This document shows positions 33,526-42,394 of a DNA stretch of 64,000 nucleotides, one piece after another. The stretch lies in the NCBI RefSeq assembly GCF_019212185.1, contig NZ_CP078138.1, positions 5,438,501-5,502,500 of the forward strand, in the 5' to 3' direction. Each line of letters begins with the position of its first letter. The stretch's first letter is position 1. Made by a program: the position numbers and the translations under genes. Under the pieces are notes generated by a model. It had not been told where the DNA came from, searched no databases, and was given only the letters and a program-made list of their open reading frames with translations. The stretch is from Pseudomonas fluorescens. GTDB lineage: Bacteria > Pseudomonadota > Gammaproteobacteria > Pseudomonadales > Pseudomonadaceae.

Positions 33526-33806
33526 GGAGCACTCCCACAGCTGTTGATTTGATTGTGTGTTGCGGGGCAGTACGGCCAGCGGCCTCGAACAGGTGGTGCA
33601 GGCGGTCTCTGACTGGACCTTGAAGGGTCAGCGTTGGGCTGACTGGCCAGACGAATGTTGGCCCATGGGCGCGGTGAGGAAAATGAGGAAATATGTGGAT
33701 GCGAATGAGCAAAAAACTCGCTAGAGCGCCCTGAAAATGGGCGCACTGGGCAGGGTTGCCCGGGCTGGGTGCACGGCCCGGAAAATGACTGGAACTGGCA
33801 AAAAGC

Positions 33807-33930
33807 AATCGCGGCGGTGCGACAACTCGACAAGCCCGCTCCCACAGGTCAGGTGTCGAGCCCAAAACTTGCAGCCGACACCGATTCAACTGTGGAAGCG
33901 GGCTTGTCGAAACGTCGTACCGCCGCGATT
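33807..33930. repeat. REPIN-like paired REP element
   Basis: Two 40-bp REP arms (33807-33846 and 33891-33930) face each other with 35 of 40 positions matching, including CGACAAGCCCGCT/AGCGGGCTTGTCG and GCGGCGGTGCGAC. The 44-bp centre has its own perfect 7-bp stem, GGTGTCG (33852-33858) and CGACACC (33876-33882), so the whole could extrude as one long hairpin. It lies between the aminotransferase and the binding-protein gene. Confidence 0.88.
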
Positions 33931-33954
33931 AGCCTTCAAGACCTTGCTAAAAAA

Positions 33955-35325
33955 TCAAAGCCGACCAAATTCCCGCGCCGTGCGATCCACCGCCTTCAAG
34001 GTCTTGCCTATCAGCTCATCAACTTCCTCACGACTGGCAATCAACGCCGGCGCCATGATCATCCGGCCCAGCGTCGAGCGAATAATCACCCCCTCCTCAA
34101 AGCCGATCGTGCGGCAGCGCCAGGCGATGTCGTTTTCATTGGCAAAGCGCTTGCGCGTGTCCCGATCCTCGGCCAGTTGCAGTGCCGCGACCATGCCCGT
34201 GCCCTGGATATCGCCCACCAGCGGGTGCTGGCCGAACACCTCGCGCAGGCATTGCTGCAGGTAAGGCCCGATATCGTCCTTGACCCGACTGACCACCCCT
34301 TCGTCGCGCAGCGCCTTGAGGTTGGCAATGGCCACGGCGGCCGCCACCGGATGCCCGGAGTACGTCAGGCCGTGGGCAAAGACACCGCCCTGCTCCACCA
34401 GCACCTGAGCCATTTTTTTCGACAGCACCAAGCCGCCCATGGGGATATAGCCAGAGGTCAAGCCCTTGGCGATGGACAGGGTGTCCGGCTCGAAACCGAA
34501 GTACTCGTGGGCAAACCATTCACCGGTACGCCCGAAGCCGCCAATCACTTCATCGGCGCACAACAGCACGTCGTATTGGCGGCAGATACGCTGAATCTCC
34601 GGCCAATAACTCGCCGGCGGGAAGATCATGCCTCCCGCGCCCTGGAAGGGTTCGGCGATAAAGCCGGCGACTTTGTCCGCACCCAGCTCGATGATTTTTT
34701 CCTCCAGTTGTCGCGCCGCCCGCAGACCGAATTCCTCTGGCGTGAGGTCGCCTTCGTGGGCGAAGAAATAAGGTTCGTCGATGTGCGCGATGTCCGGGAT
34801 CATCCCGCCCATTTCGTGCATGAACTTCATGCCGCCCAGCGCCGTGGCGGCCAGGGTCGAGCCGTGATAACCGTTCCAGCGCCCGATCATCACCTTCTTC
34901 TCGGGCTTGCCCAGCACTTGCCAGTAACGGCGCACGGTGCGGATCAGCACTTCGTTGGCCTCGGAGCCGGAGTTGGTGTAGATCGCGTGGCTGTAGTGCC
35001 CCGGCAGCAGACTGAACAGCAGTTCAGACAGCTCGATCACTTGCGGGTGGGTGGTGTGGAAAAACATGTTGTAGTAGGGCAACTGCTCCAGTTGCTGGCT
35101 GGCGGCAGCGGCCAGGTCCTTGCGCCCGTAGCCAAGGTTGGTGCACCACAGCCCCGACATGCCGTCCAGGTAGCGCCGACCATCGTTGTCCCACAGGTAC
35201 AGGCGTTCGCCACGGACCATCACGCGCGGCCCTTCGTCGTTGAGGGCTTTCTGATCGACAAAGGCGTGGATGTGGTGTGCAGCATCGGCGGCCTGGTAGT
35301 CGCGGGTTTCACGTGGGGTGGTCAT
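33955..35325 (-). CDS. Class III PLP aminotransferase (omega-amine:pyruvate type)
   Basis: PLP-dependent aminotransferase of 456 residues, similar by eye to SpuC-type polyamine:pyruvate and omega-amino-acid:pyruvate transaminases. SGLWCTNLGYGR, SGSEANEVLIRTVRRYW, RWNGYHGST, LCADEVIGGFGRTGEW and the PLP-lysine motif IAKGLTSGYIPMG (Lys near 286) are clear. It follows the aldehyde dehydrogenase by 22 bp and is probably cotranscribed. Expected product is an aldehyde for that enzyme. Substrate could be a diamine, omega-amino acid or aminosulfonate such as taurine. Confidence 0.92.
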   Translation of the reverse strand: MTTPRETRDYQAADAAHHIHAFVDQKALNDEGPRVMVRGERLYLWDNDGRRYLDGMSGLWCTNLGYGRKDLAAAASQQLEQLPYYNMFFHTTHPQVIELSELLFSLLPGHYSHAIYTNSGSEANEVLIRTVRRYWQVLGKPEKKVMIGRWNGYHGSTLAATALGGMKFMHEMGGMIPDIAHIDEPYFFAHEGDLTPEEFGLRAARQLEEKIIELGADKVAGFIAEPFQGAGGMIFPPASYWPEIQRICRQYDVLLCADEVIGGFGRTGEWFAHEYFGFEPDTLSIAKGLTSGYIPMGGLVLSKKMAQVLVEQGGVFAHGLTYSGHPVAAAVAIANLKALRDEGVVSRVKDDIGPYLQQCLREVFGQHPLVGDIQGTGMVAALQLAEDRDTRKRFANENDIAWRCRTIGFEEGVIIRSTLGRMIMAPALIASREEVDELIGKTLKAVDRTAREFGRL

Positions 35326-35347
35326 CGCCAGTTCTCCGTTGTGGTGA

Positions 35348-36853
35348 TCAGCGCAGTTGAAACCAAGTGGTTTTCAACTGGGTGTATTTATCGAATGAGT
35401 GCAGCGACAGGTCGCGACCGAAGCCGGATTGCTTGCCGCCGCCGAACGGCACGGTCACATCGAGGGCATCGACGCTGTTGACCGAAACGGTGCCGGCACG
35501 CAATTGCCGCGCCACGCGGTGCGCGCGGTTGAGGTCGTCAGTCCACAGCGATGCGGCAAGGCCGTAGACGCTGTCGTTGGCCAATCGCAGGGCGTGGGCT
35601 TCGTCGTCGAACGCCGTGACCGCCAGCACCGGACCAAAGACTTCATCGCGAAACAGCGGCATGTCAGGACTGACGCCGGTGAAAATCGTCGGCTGGATAA
35701 AGTTGTCGCAACCCTTGAAACTGACCTGCTCACCGCCAAACACACGTCGGGCGCCCTGGCGTTGAGCCTGATCGATAAAGCCCAGGATGCGCCGGGTTTG
35801 CCGACTGTCGACGATGGCTCCAGCCGGACTGCATGGGTCGAGTGGATCGCCGGGCTGCCAGCGCGCAGCCTGCACTTTCAGGCGTTCGACGAATTCATCG
35901 TGGATCGAGCGCTGCACCAGCAAGCGTGAGTTGGCCGAGCAGACTTCGCCCTGATTGAAGAAGATCCCGAACGCGGCTTTCTGCGCGGCCAGGTCCAGGT
36001 CCTGGCAATCGGCGAACACCAGGTTCGCGCTCTTGCCGCCACACTCCAGCCACACCTGCTTGAGGTTGGACTGCGCCGAGTACTGCATAAAGTACTTGCC
36101 GACTTCGGTGGAGCCGGTGAACACCAGGCAATCGATATCCGGATGCAGGCCCAGCGCCTTGCCAGCCTGTTCGCCAAGGCCCGGCAGCACGTTGAGCACG
36201 CCCGGTGGTATGCCTGCCTCCAGCGCCAGCTCACCCAGGCGCAGGGCGGAAAACGGCGACTGCTCGGCGGGCTTGAGGATCACCGAGTTGCCCGCAGCCA
36301 GGGCCGGTGCCAGTTTCCAGGCCGCCATGTCCAACGGAAAATTCCACGGCACCACGGCAGCGACCACGCCCAGGGCTTCGCGGGTGATGGTTGCCAGCAC
36401 GTTATTGGCGCTGGGGGCTACCTGGTCATACAGCTTGTCGAGACTTTCCGCGTACCAGCGAAACACCCCGGCGGCGCCTGGTACGTCGATGTTGTAGGCG
36501 TCCATCACCGGCTTGCCCATGTTCAGCGAGTCGAGCAGCGCCAGCGCTTCGCGATGGGCCATAAGCAGATCGGCCAGGCGCAGCAAGACTTGCTTGCGCT
36601 CGCCAGGAGAACGCTGCGCCCAGACACCCGCATCAAATGCCTGACGGGCACTGCGCACGGCCGCATCGACGTCCTCACTGCCGCAGGCCGAAACCTCGGC
36701 CAGCACACCGCCGGTGGCCGGATTGATCGCGGTAAAGGTCTGCCCGGACAGCGCCGGACGCCATTGCCCGCCGATCAAAGCCTGGGTAGGAAACTGCAAC
36801 TCAGCCGCCTGGCCTTGCCAATATTCAAGCTCGAACACGTTCGGATGCTCCAT
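35348..36853 (-). CDS. Aldehyde dehydrogenase, PuuC-like
   Basis: NAD(P)-dependent aldehyde dehydrogenase of 501 residues, starting MEHPNVFELEYWQGQ. Catalytic Glu is near 270 (WLECGGKS) and catalytic Cys near 305 (GEVCSANS); the cofactor fold carries FTGSTEVGKYF. VNSVDALDVTVPFGG and GFGRDLSLHSFDKYTQLKT are like PuuC/aminobutyraldehyde dehydrogenases. First gene of the minus-strand series with the aminotransferase 22 bp downstream, and divergent from a LysR regulator. Confidence 0.92.
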   Translation of the reverse strand: MEHPNVFELEYWQGQAAELQFPTQALIGGQWRPALSGQTFTAINPATGGVLAEVSACGSEDVDAAVRSARQAFDAGVWAQRSPGERKQVLLRLADLLMAHREALALLDSLNMGKPVMDAYNIDVPGAAGVFRWYAESLDKLYDQVAPSANNVLATITREALGVVAAVVPWNFPLDMAAWKLAPALAAGNSVILKPAEQSPFSALRLGELALEAGIPPGVLNVLPGLGEQAGKALGLHPDIDCLVFTGSTEVGKYFMQYSAQSNLKQVWLECGGKSANLVFADCQDLDLAAQKAAFGIFFNQGEVCSANSRLLVQRSIHDEFVERLKVQAARWQPGDPLDPCSPAGAIVDSRQTRRILGFIDQAQRQGARRVFGGEQVSFKGCDNFIQPTIFTGVSPDMPLFRDEVFGPVLAVTAFDDEAHALRLANDSVYGLAASLWTDDLNRAHRVARQLRAGTVSVNSVDALDVTVPFGGGKQSGFGRDLSLHSFDKYTQLKTTWFQLR

Positions 36854-36991
36854 GGGCTTCTTGTGTAGTGGATAGTGACCCAGGCGGCTGCGGCGCAAAA
36901 ATAGTAAAAATGTCTTCGCAGGCGATGAAAAAACTGTGCAGCCATTCTCCCCACCCGAGCGCGAGGTGGTTATTGTTCAGGCACGACAAAA

Positions 36992-37018
36992 GCACCGCCA
37001 CGCGGATCGGGGCGGTGC
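36992..37018. promoter_or_regulatory. Candidate LysR operator dyad
   Basis: GCACCGCC (36992-36999) and GGCGGTGC (37011-37018) form a perfect 8-bp dyad with 11 bp between the arms, the spacing class of LysR-type boxes. It lies in the 225-bp divergent region, 60 bp before the LysR GTG and about 140 bp before the dehydrogenase start. A degenerate REP hairpin is the alternative, since GCACCGCC also occurs in REP cores. Confidence 0.45.
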
Positions 37019-37078
37019 GCAAATTGCTTGGTTTCAGGGATCGAGAGTTACGCTGAGTCCATCATCCCGAGGTCTGCT

Positions 37079-38008
37079 GTGGCTGCCTACAATCTGCGTC
37101 AACTGAAGTACTTCATCACCACCGTCGAATGCGGCAGCGTCGCCGAGGCGTCGCGCAAGTTGTATATCGCCCAGCCGTCGATCTCCACCGCGATCAAAGG
37201 CCTGGAGGACAGTTTCGGCGTGCAATTGCTGATCCGCCACCACGCTCAGGGCGTGTCCCTGACACCCAGCGGCGCGCGCTTTTTTCGCAAGGCCCAGGAA
37301 CTGCTGCGCATGGCCCGGGAGTTCGAACAGAACGCCCTGGCCGACAACGACGTGGTGTCCGGACAGATCGACATTGGCTGCTTTGAAACGGTCGCGCCGT
37401 TGTACTTGCCGCAACTGATGGCCGGATTCTCGGCCTTGTATCCGGGCGTGGAAATTCGCATCCGCGATGGCGAGCAACAGGAGTTGGTGCAGGGGCTGAC
37501 GTCGGGAGCGTTTGACTTGGCGATCCTCTATGAACACGACCTTGATGGCACCATCCAGACCGAACCGCTGATGCCGGCGCAGCGACCCTATGCGTTGCTG
37601 CCTGCCGATCACCGCTTTGCCCAACAAGCGCAGGTCTCGCTGCGCGACCTGTGCCTGGAACCGATGATTCTGTTGGACGTGCAACCGAGCCGCACCTACT
37701 TCGTCAGCCTGTTCGACGAGCTGGGACTGACCCCGAATATCGCCTTCAGCTCACCCTCGATCGAGATGGTACGGGGCATGGTCGGCCAAGGTTTCGGCTT
37801 TTCGATTTTGGTCACCCGCCCCCACTCCGAATGCACCTACGACGGGCAAAAAGTGGTGTGCGTGGACATCGTTGAAGAGGTGACCGGTTCCGGCCTAGTG
37901 GCGGCTTGGCTGAAGCGCGGACAGTTGACTAAACCGGCGCAACTGTTCGCCGACTACTGCCGCGAGCATCTGACCGCCAAGGCCAGGCGGCCAGTACCGG
38001 CTGACTAA
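37079..38008 (+). CDS. LysR-family regulator of the amine island
   Basis: LysR-type regulator with an N-terminal winged HTH (LRQLKYFITTVECGSVAEAS, then LYIAQPSISTAIKGLEDSFG) and a C-terminal effector-binding domain. I choose the GTG at 37079 (309 residues) because GAGG lies seven bases upstream and VAAYNLRQLKYF begins the family alignment; a TTG 17 codons earlier has no ribosome site. Divergent from the dehydrogenase, so it probably controls the aldehyde dehydrogenase/aminotransferase and perhaps the transporter. Its stop overlaps the convergent LuxR gene by 4 bp. Confidence 0.88.
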   Translation: MAAYNLRQLKYFITTVECGSVAEASRKLYIAQPSISTAIKGLEDSFGVQLLIRHHAQGVSLTPSGARFFRKAQELLRMAREFEQNALADNDVVSGQIDIGCFETVAPLYLPQLMAGFSALYPGVEIRIRDGEQQELVQGLTSGAFDLAILYEHDLDGTIQTEPLMPAQRPYALLPADHRFAQQAQVSLRDLCLEPMILLDVQPSRTYFVSLFDELGLTPNIAFSSPSIEMVRGMVGQGFGFSILVTRPHSECTYDGQKVVCVDIVEEVTGSGLVAAWLKRGQLTKPAQLFADYCREHLTAKARRPVPAD

Positions 38009-40740
38009 ACCAACAAGCCCAGCTCCTTGGCCCGGGCCACTGCCTGGGTGCGACGCTCAACGCCCAGCTTGCTGTTGATATGGCTGGCGTGGGTTTTTAC
38101 TGTGTGTAGCGAAATGAACAGCTGGTCGCTGATTTCCTGGTTGGAACAGCCACGCGCGATCAGTTGCAGTACCGCCCGCTCCCGTGCGCTGAGGGTTTCG
38201 TTGCCCGCTGCCGATTCGATGGCACGACTCGCGCCCGCCGGCAGACGCTCCAGCAGACTCTGCCGCAGTGCAGCATTGGGGCAGTGCGCCAACTGCTCGC
38301 GCAGCCAGTCCGGGCGCTCGCGCAGCAACCATTCGAATGGCTGTAACACGCCGCCATTGGCTGCCTCGAAGGCTTGGGCCAAAGCTTGGCGCGCCTCGGC
38401 TTCGCGAGCCGTGCCGAGCAGCAGCGAGACCTTCTGATTCAAGGCCATGACGCTGAGCATCTGCCGCCCGCTGTTCTGCCCCAGCTCGTGCAAGACATTG
38501 AGGCGCCCCTCCGCGAGCATCGGCTGGCCCTGGATGACATCCAGCAAGGCTTGCTGCAATTCAATGTGCAGGGCCATCTGAGGATGAAATTCCGGCGGTG
38601 AAGCCGGCTGCTCACCGTTGTAAGTCTGTCCGAGCCGGGACAACCAGGCACCCGCCAGGTCGGTGCGCCCCTGGGCCAGCCACAGCTCGCATTTGATCAG
38701 CGTAATCATCGCCAGGTAGTAGATCGGCGGGACATCCCAGATATGCATCAGGCGCTCGGCTTCCGCCAGTTCGGCAAAGGCCCTGGCGAACTCGCCCTTG
38801 CTGCCTTCGTAGCGGGCGATCACGCTGTGGCCGATCAACACGCTGATGTCGCGGCAGGCCCGAGCTTCCAGCAGGCCAGCCTGCAGGCGTACCAGCCCGA
38901 GTTCCGGTTGCAGGCGCAGGACCAGCAGGAAACCCTCGTACAGGGTCAGACGGGCACGCACCGCATACAGCCGCTGTGGCGACAAGCCCTGCAAGCGCTG
39001 CTGGCCCTGGCGTACTTCATCGAGGGCGCGAAGAATTTCCCCACGCGCCTGTAGCACCCGGGCCCGATCGTAATGGGCCAGCGCTTCGAACAGCGGGTTG
39101 CCGACGCGCTGGGCGAGTTCCAGGGATTCACGGTTCAAGCCTCGCGCGCGCCACAGGTCGGCATCGGCAATGGCCAGGTTGGACAAGGTCGACAGGCACA
39201 TCAGGCGCTGGCCATAACGTTTGTGCGGCAGGCTTTCGAGAGCTTCGCTGCAGTACCGCAGGGTCTGCTCACGCTGGCCGCGCCCGCGGGCGATGATCCC
39301 ACTCAACGCCAGCCACTGCGCGAGCATGGATTTCTGCGCCGTGGCCGAAGGCGCCGGCAGGAAGCGGCTCAAATGGCTGGCCAGTTCTTCGGCGGCGTCC
39401 AGCTGGCAAGCTAGCCCCAAGGCCCAGCTGTACAGCACGATCAGGCGCGGCGTGCTGACCAGCAGGCTGTCGGGCAAGTCCATTTTCCAGCGCAGCAGCA
39501 TGCCGACGTTCTGCTCGGCCAGCAGTTGCTCTTCCGACAGGTTCTGTACCAGGTTCGCCGCCACATCCAGGTGGCCGGCACGCAGCGCTTGCTCCACCGC
39601 CTCGTCGAGCAGGCCCTGGGCATTGAACCAGCGACAAGCACGCAAATGCAGGGTCGCGGCCGGCACTATGGCATTGGCCGGTGGCCGGCTGCGCAGCAGA
39701 TCGGAAAACAAATGGTGATAACGGTACCAATGCCCCTGTTCGTCGAGGGGCACCAGAAACACCTGGTGGGACAACAGGAAGCGCAGGATTTCGCCACTGT
39801 CATGGGCTTCACGCACGGCGTCGCACAGCTCGCTGCAAAAACGTTCCTGGGGGGCGGTGTCGTAGAGAAAGGCCTGCACCTCGGCGGGCAGGCAATCGAT
39901 GACTTCCTCCAGCAGGTAGTCGCGGATCAGCCCTTCGCCGCCATGCAGCGGTGGTGGCAACAGTGCACTGCTGCCCGCCTCGGAGGCGGCCAGCAGCCAG
40001 AACCGCAGGCCTGCGACCCAACCCTCGCTACGCTGAATCAGATTCTCCAGCGCCTCGCCACGCAATGAGCTGCTGTGCCGGTCAAGCAAGGCCAGGGATT
40101 CGTCATGGGTCAACCGCAGGTCCTGCTCATGCAGTTCGAGCAATTGCCGTGACAGGCGCAAGCGTGCCAGATGCCAGTCCGGACGCTGGCGACTGGTCAC
40201 CAGCACCAGCAAGCCGTCCGGCAAATGATTGAGGAAAAACTGCAGGCAACGGTCCAACACCGGCCCCTGAGCCAGATGGTAATCATCCAGTACCAGCAGT
40301 AACGGCTCGCTGGGAGACAGATGCACGGCCAACTCGTCGAGCAGCCCGTCGAGCCATTCTTCAAAGGCGAAAGGTTGGTGCCGCTGGCGCATCTTCAGCA
40401 GGCCAAGGGCCTGGCTGCCAAGGTCGGGAAAATAGTGTTGCAGGCCTTCGAGCAGCCGTTCGAGAAACCGCCCGGGATCGCTATCCCGTGAGCTGAGCCC
40501 CAGCCACAGGCTTTGCCAATGGGGCGCCAGGCTCTGGCAAAACTCCACTGCCAACGAGCTTTTACCGAATCCGGCCGGCGCACTGACCAGCAGTAATCGT
40601 CCCTGCAAGCCAGCACTCAGCCGCTCGCACAGGCGCGGCCGCACGACATGGCCATCGGGCAATGGCGGACGATAAAAACGTCCCTCCAACACTGGCACCG
40701 CAGCGTTAGGAGAGTTCTGGATTCGGAACAGGTCAGTCAT
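38005..40740 (-). CDS. MalT-like LuxR regulator (LAL type)
   Basis: Large ATP-binding LuxR regulator of 911 residues (start MTDLFRIQNSPN with AAAGAG upstream). An N-terminal NTPase shows Walker A VSAPAGFGKSSLAVEF near residues 52-67 and Walker B LLLVLDDYHLAQ. A long helical TPR-like middle region is followed by a C-terminal LuxR HTH (LSARERAVLQLIARGCSNQE, SLHTVKTHASHINSKLG). MalT and AlkS share this layout. It sits downstream of the ligase/DUF1302/DUF1329 genes after a terminator and is their probable activator. Inducer unknown. Confidence 0.92.
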   Translation of the reverse strand: MTDLFRIQNSPNAAVPVLEGRFYRPPLPDGHVVRPRLCERLSAGLQGRLLLVSAPAGFGKSSLAVEFCQSLAPHWQSLWLGLSSRDSDPGRFLERLLEGLQHYFPDLGSQALGLLKMRQRHQPFAFEEWLDGLLDELAVHLSPSEPLLLVLDDYHLAQGPVLDRCLQFFLNHLPDGLLVLVTSRQRPDWHLARLRLSRQLLELHEQDLRLTHDESLALLDRHSSSLRGEALENLIQRSEGWVAGLRFWLLAASEAGSSALLPPPLHGGEGLIRDYLLEEVIDCLPAEVQAFLYDTAPQERFCSELCDAVREAHDSGEILRFLLSHQVFLVPLDEQGHWYRYHHLFSDLLRSRPPANAIVPAATLHLRACRWFNAQGLLDEAVEQALRAGHLDVAANLVQNLSEEQLLAEQNVGMLLRWKMDLPDSLLVSTPRLIVLYSWALGLACQLDAAEELASHLSRFLPAPSATAQKSMLAQWLALSGIIARGRGQREQTLRYCSEALESLPHKRYGQRLMCLSTLSNLAIADADLWRARGLNRESLELAQRVGNPLFEALAHYDRARVLQARGEILRALDEVRQGQQRLQGLSPQRLYAVRARLTLYEGFLLVLRLQPELGLVRLQAGLLEARACRDISVLIGHSVIARYEGSKGEFARAFAELAEAERLMHIWDVPPIYYLAMITLIKCELWLAQGRTDLAGAWLSRLGQTYNGEQPASPPEFHPQMALHIELQQALLDVIQGQPMLAEGRLNVLHELGQNSGRQMLSVMALNQKVSLLLGTAREAEARQALAQAFEAANGGVLQPFEWLLRERPDWLREQLAHCPNAALRQSLLERLPAGASRAIESAAGNETLSARERAVLQLIARGCSNQEISDQLFISLHTVKTHASHINSKLGVERRTQAVARAKELGLLV

Positions 40741-40941
40741 AGCCAACTCTTTTTGGAGTGCTGTTGTCGGCATTGCAGATGTCCGCAGACTAGCGGTAAA
40801 GCGGAAGGGTTTGAAGGCAATTGCTACAAATGGCTACAAAAAGTACACAGGAATACCGCACAAGAGGCATCTCGCTGTCATATGGCCCGCTGAATGTAAC
40901 GCTTGGGTAATGCAGGAAAATGGCGACGGTTTCCCAAGCAC

Positions 40942-40975
40942 AAAAAAAACGCCCCGAATCAGTCGGGGCGTTTTT
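40942..40975. terminator. Terminator between DUF1329 gene and LuxR gene
   Basis: A perfect 9-bp stem ACGCCCCGA/TCGGGGCGT with loop ATCAG (40949-40971) has runs of A and T on its sides. On the minus strand it ends the DUF1329 transcript 31 bp after the stop, so the regulator gene needs its own promoter in 40741-40940. Confidence 0.92.
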
Positions 40976-41002
40976 CGAGGATGCGGCCTCTGTTACAGCG
41001 GG

Positions 41003-42367
41003 TTAGCGAATACCATCCTGGCGTAGCGCAGCCGGGGTGAAATCGCTGGTGGTGGCGGTGAAGCCGAAGTCATAGGCCTGCTTCTCTTCGTTCTTCATGC
41101 CCAGCGCCAGGTAGCGGCCGGACTGCAGGTCGTAGAGGGTTTCCAGGGCGTACCACGGCACTTGCTTGTCGTAGTAGTTTTCGGCGTGCGCTTCAGCCAC
41201 GCGCCACAGTTGACCACGACCGTCGTAGTGATCGATCACTGCCGCTTGCCAGGTGTCTTCGTCGATGTAGAAGTCACGCTTGGCGTAGATGTGGCGCTGG
41301 CCTTCCTTCAAGGTCGCGACCACATGCCACACGCGGCGCAGCTCGTAGCGAGCCAGGTCTTGGTTGATGTGGCCGGCCTTGATGATGTCGGCGTATTTGA
41401 GCTTCGGATCGTCGAGCTTGTAGGCGTCGGAGGCGATGTACATCTCTTTCTTGCCTTCAAGCTTCCAGTCATAGCGATCCGGCGCACCGTTGTACATGTC
41501 AAGGTTGTCGGAAGTCCGCAGGCCGTCCGCGGCAGTACCTGGGCCGTCATAGGACACTTGTGGTGCACGTCGCACACGACGCTGACCGGCGTTGTAGACC
41601 CACGCCAGACGCGGCTCCTTGACCTGATCGAGCGTCTCGTGCACCAGCAGCACACCACCGGCCAGACGCGCTGGCGCGGTGACTTTCTGCTTGAAGTAGA
41701 AGAGGATGTTGCCCGGATTTTTCGGGTCGTAATCCTTCATCTTGTCACGGAACACGAACTGGTCCTGGAAGTACACCAGGCTGTACGAGCCGTTGGCCTG
41801 CGGCGTGGCCTGGGTTACCAGGCGGGTCACGCTGCCACCACGGTAGCGGGTAATGTGGTTCCAGATGACTTCGACACCGCTTTTCGGAATCGGGAACGGC
41901 ACGGCCGTTTCGAAGTTTTCCAGGCCGTTGCCGCCGGAGACCAGATTGGTGTTGGTGGCGTTTCTCTTGATTGCCGCGAACACATCATCCGGCACGGTGG
42001 CACCACGATGAGAGGTGTACACCGGCATTTTGAAGGTATCGGGGTATCGCTTGAACATCGCGTACTGACCCGGCGCCAACTTGTCCTTGTACTTGTCGAC
42101 GTTCTGCGCGGTGATGGTGAACAGCGGTTGCTCGCTGGCATAAGGGTTGGACAGGAAACCACGGCTGTCCACGCTGCCGGCATTCTTCGGCAGCGGCTTC
42201 CAGCTCGGGATCGAGCCGTCGGCATTGCCGGCCATTTCCGCCCCCATGGGTGTCAGGCTCTTGCCCAGCTTGTCGGCTTCGGCAGCCGGTACGGCGGCGA
42301 TCACGCTGGTCGCCAGCAATGACAGCCCCAGGCCCGCGACGTACATCAGATTCTTGGCTATTTTCAT
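41003..42367 (-). CDS. DUF1329 (LolB-like) periplasmic/outer-membrane protein
   Basis: DUF1329 protein of 454 residues with a Sec signal peptide (about 1-24, ending SVIAA). WKPLPKNAGSVDSRGFLSNP, YRGGSVTRLVTQATPQANGS, PGTAADGLRTSDNLDMYNG and KRDFYIDEDTWQAAVIDHYD are family features. The domain has a predicted LolB-like lipid-binding fold and is usually encoded with DUF1302 proteins. It follows the DUF1302 gene by 27 bp. Inferred role: passage of a hydrophobic compound across the outer membrane; not established. Confidence 0.9.
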   Translation of the reverse strand: MKIAKNLMYVAGLGLSLLATSVIAAVPAAEADKLGKSLTPMGAEMAGNADGSIPSWKPLPKNAGSVDSRGFLSNPYASEQPLFTITAQNVDKYKDKLAPGQYAMFKRYPDTFKMPVYTSHRGATVPDDVFAAIKRNATNTNLVSGGNGLENFETAVPFPIPKSGVEVIWNHITRYRGGSVTRLVTQATPQANGSYSLVYFQDQFVFRDKMKDYDPKNPGNILFYFKQKVTAPARLAGGVLLVHETLDQVKEPRLAWVYNAGQRRVRRAPQVSYDGPGTAADGLRTSDNLDMYNGAPDRYDWKLEGKKEMYIASDAYKLDDPKLKYADIIKAGHINQDLARYELRRVWHVVATLKEGQRHIYAKRDFYIDEDTWQAAVIDHYDGRGQLWRVAEAHAENYYDKQVPWYALETLYDLQSGRYLALGMKNEEKQAYDFGFTATTSDFTPAALRQDGIR

Positions 42368-42394
42368 TTCGTGTTCGTCCTGAAGAAGCAGTGC

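Noticed and set aside
33526..33806. Open frames through the region upstream of the binding-protein gene
   Set aside because: They only run into the binding-protein gene out of frame, lack ribosome sites and show no family resemblance.
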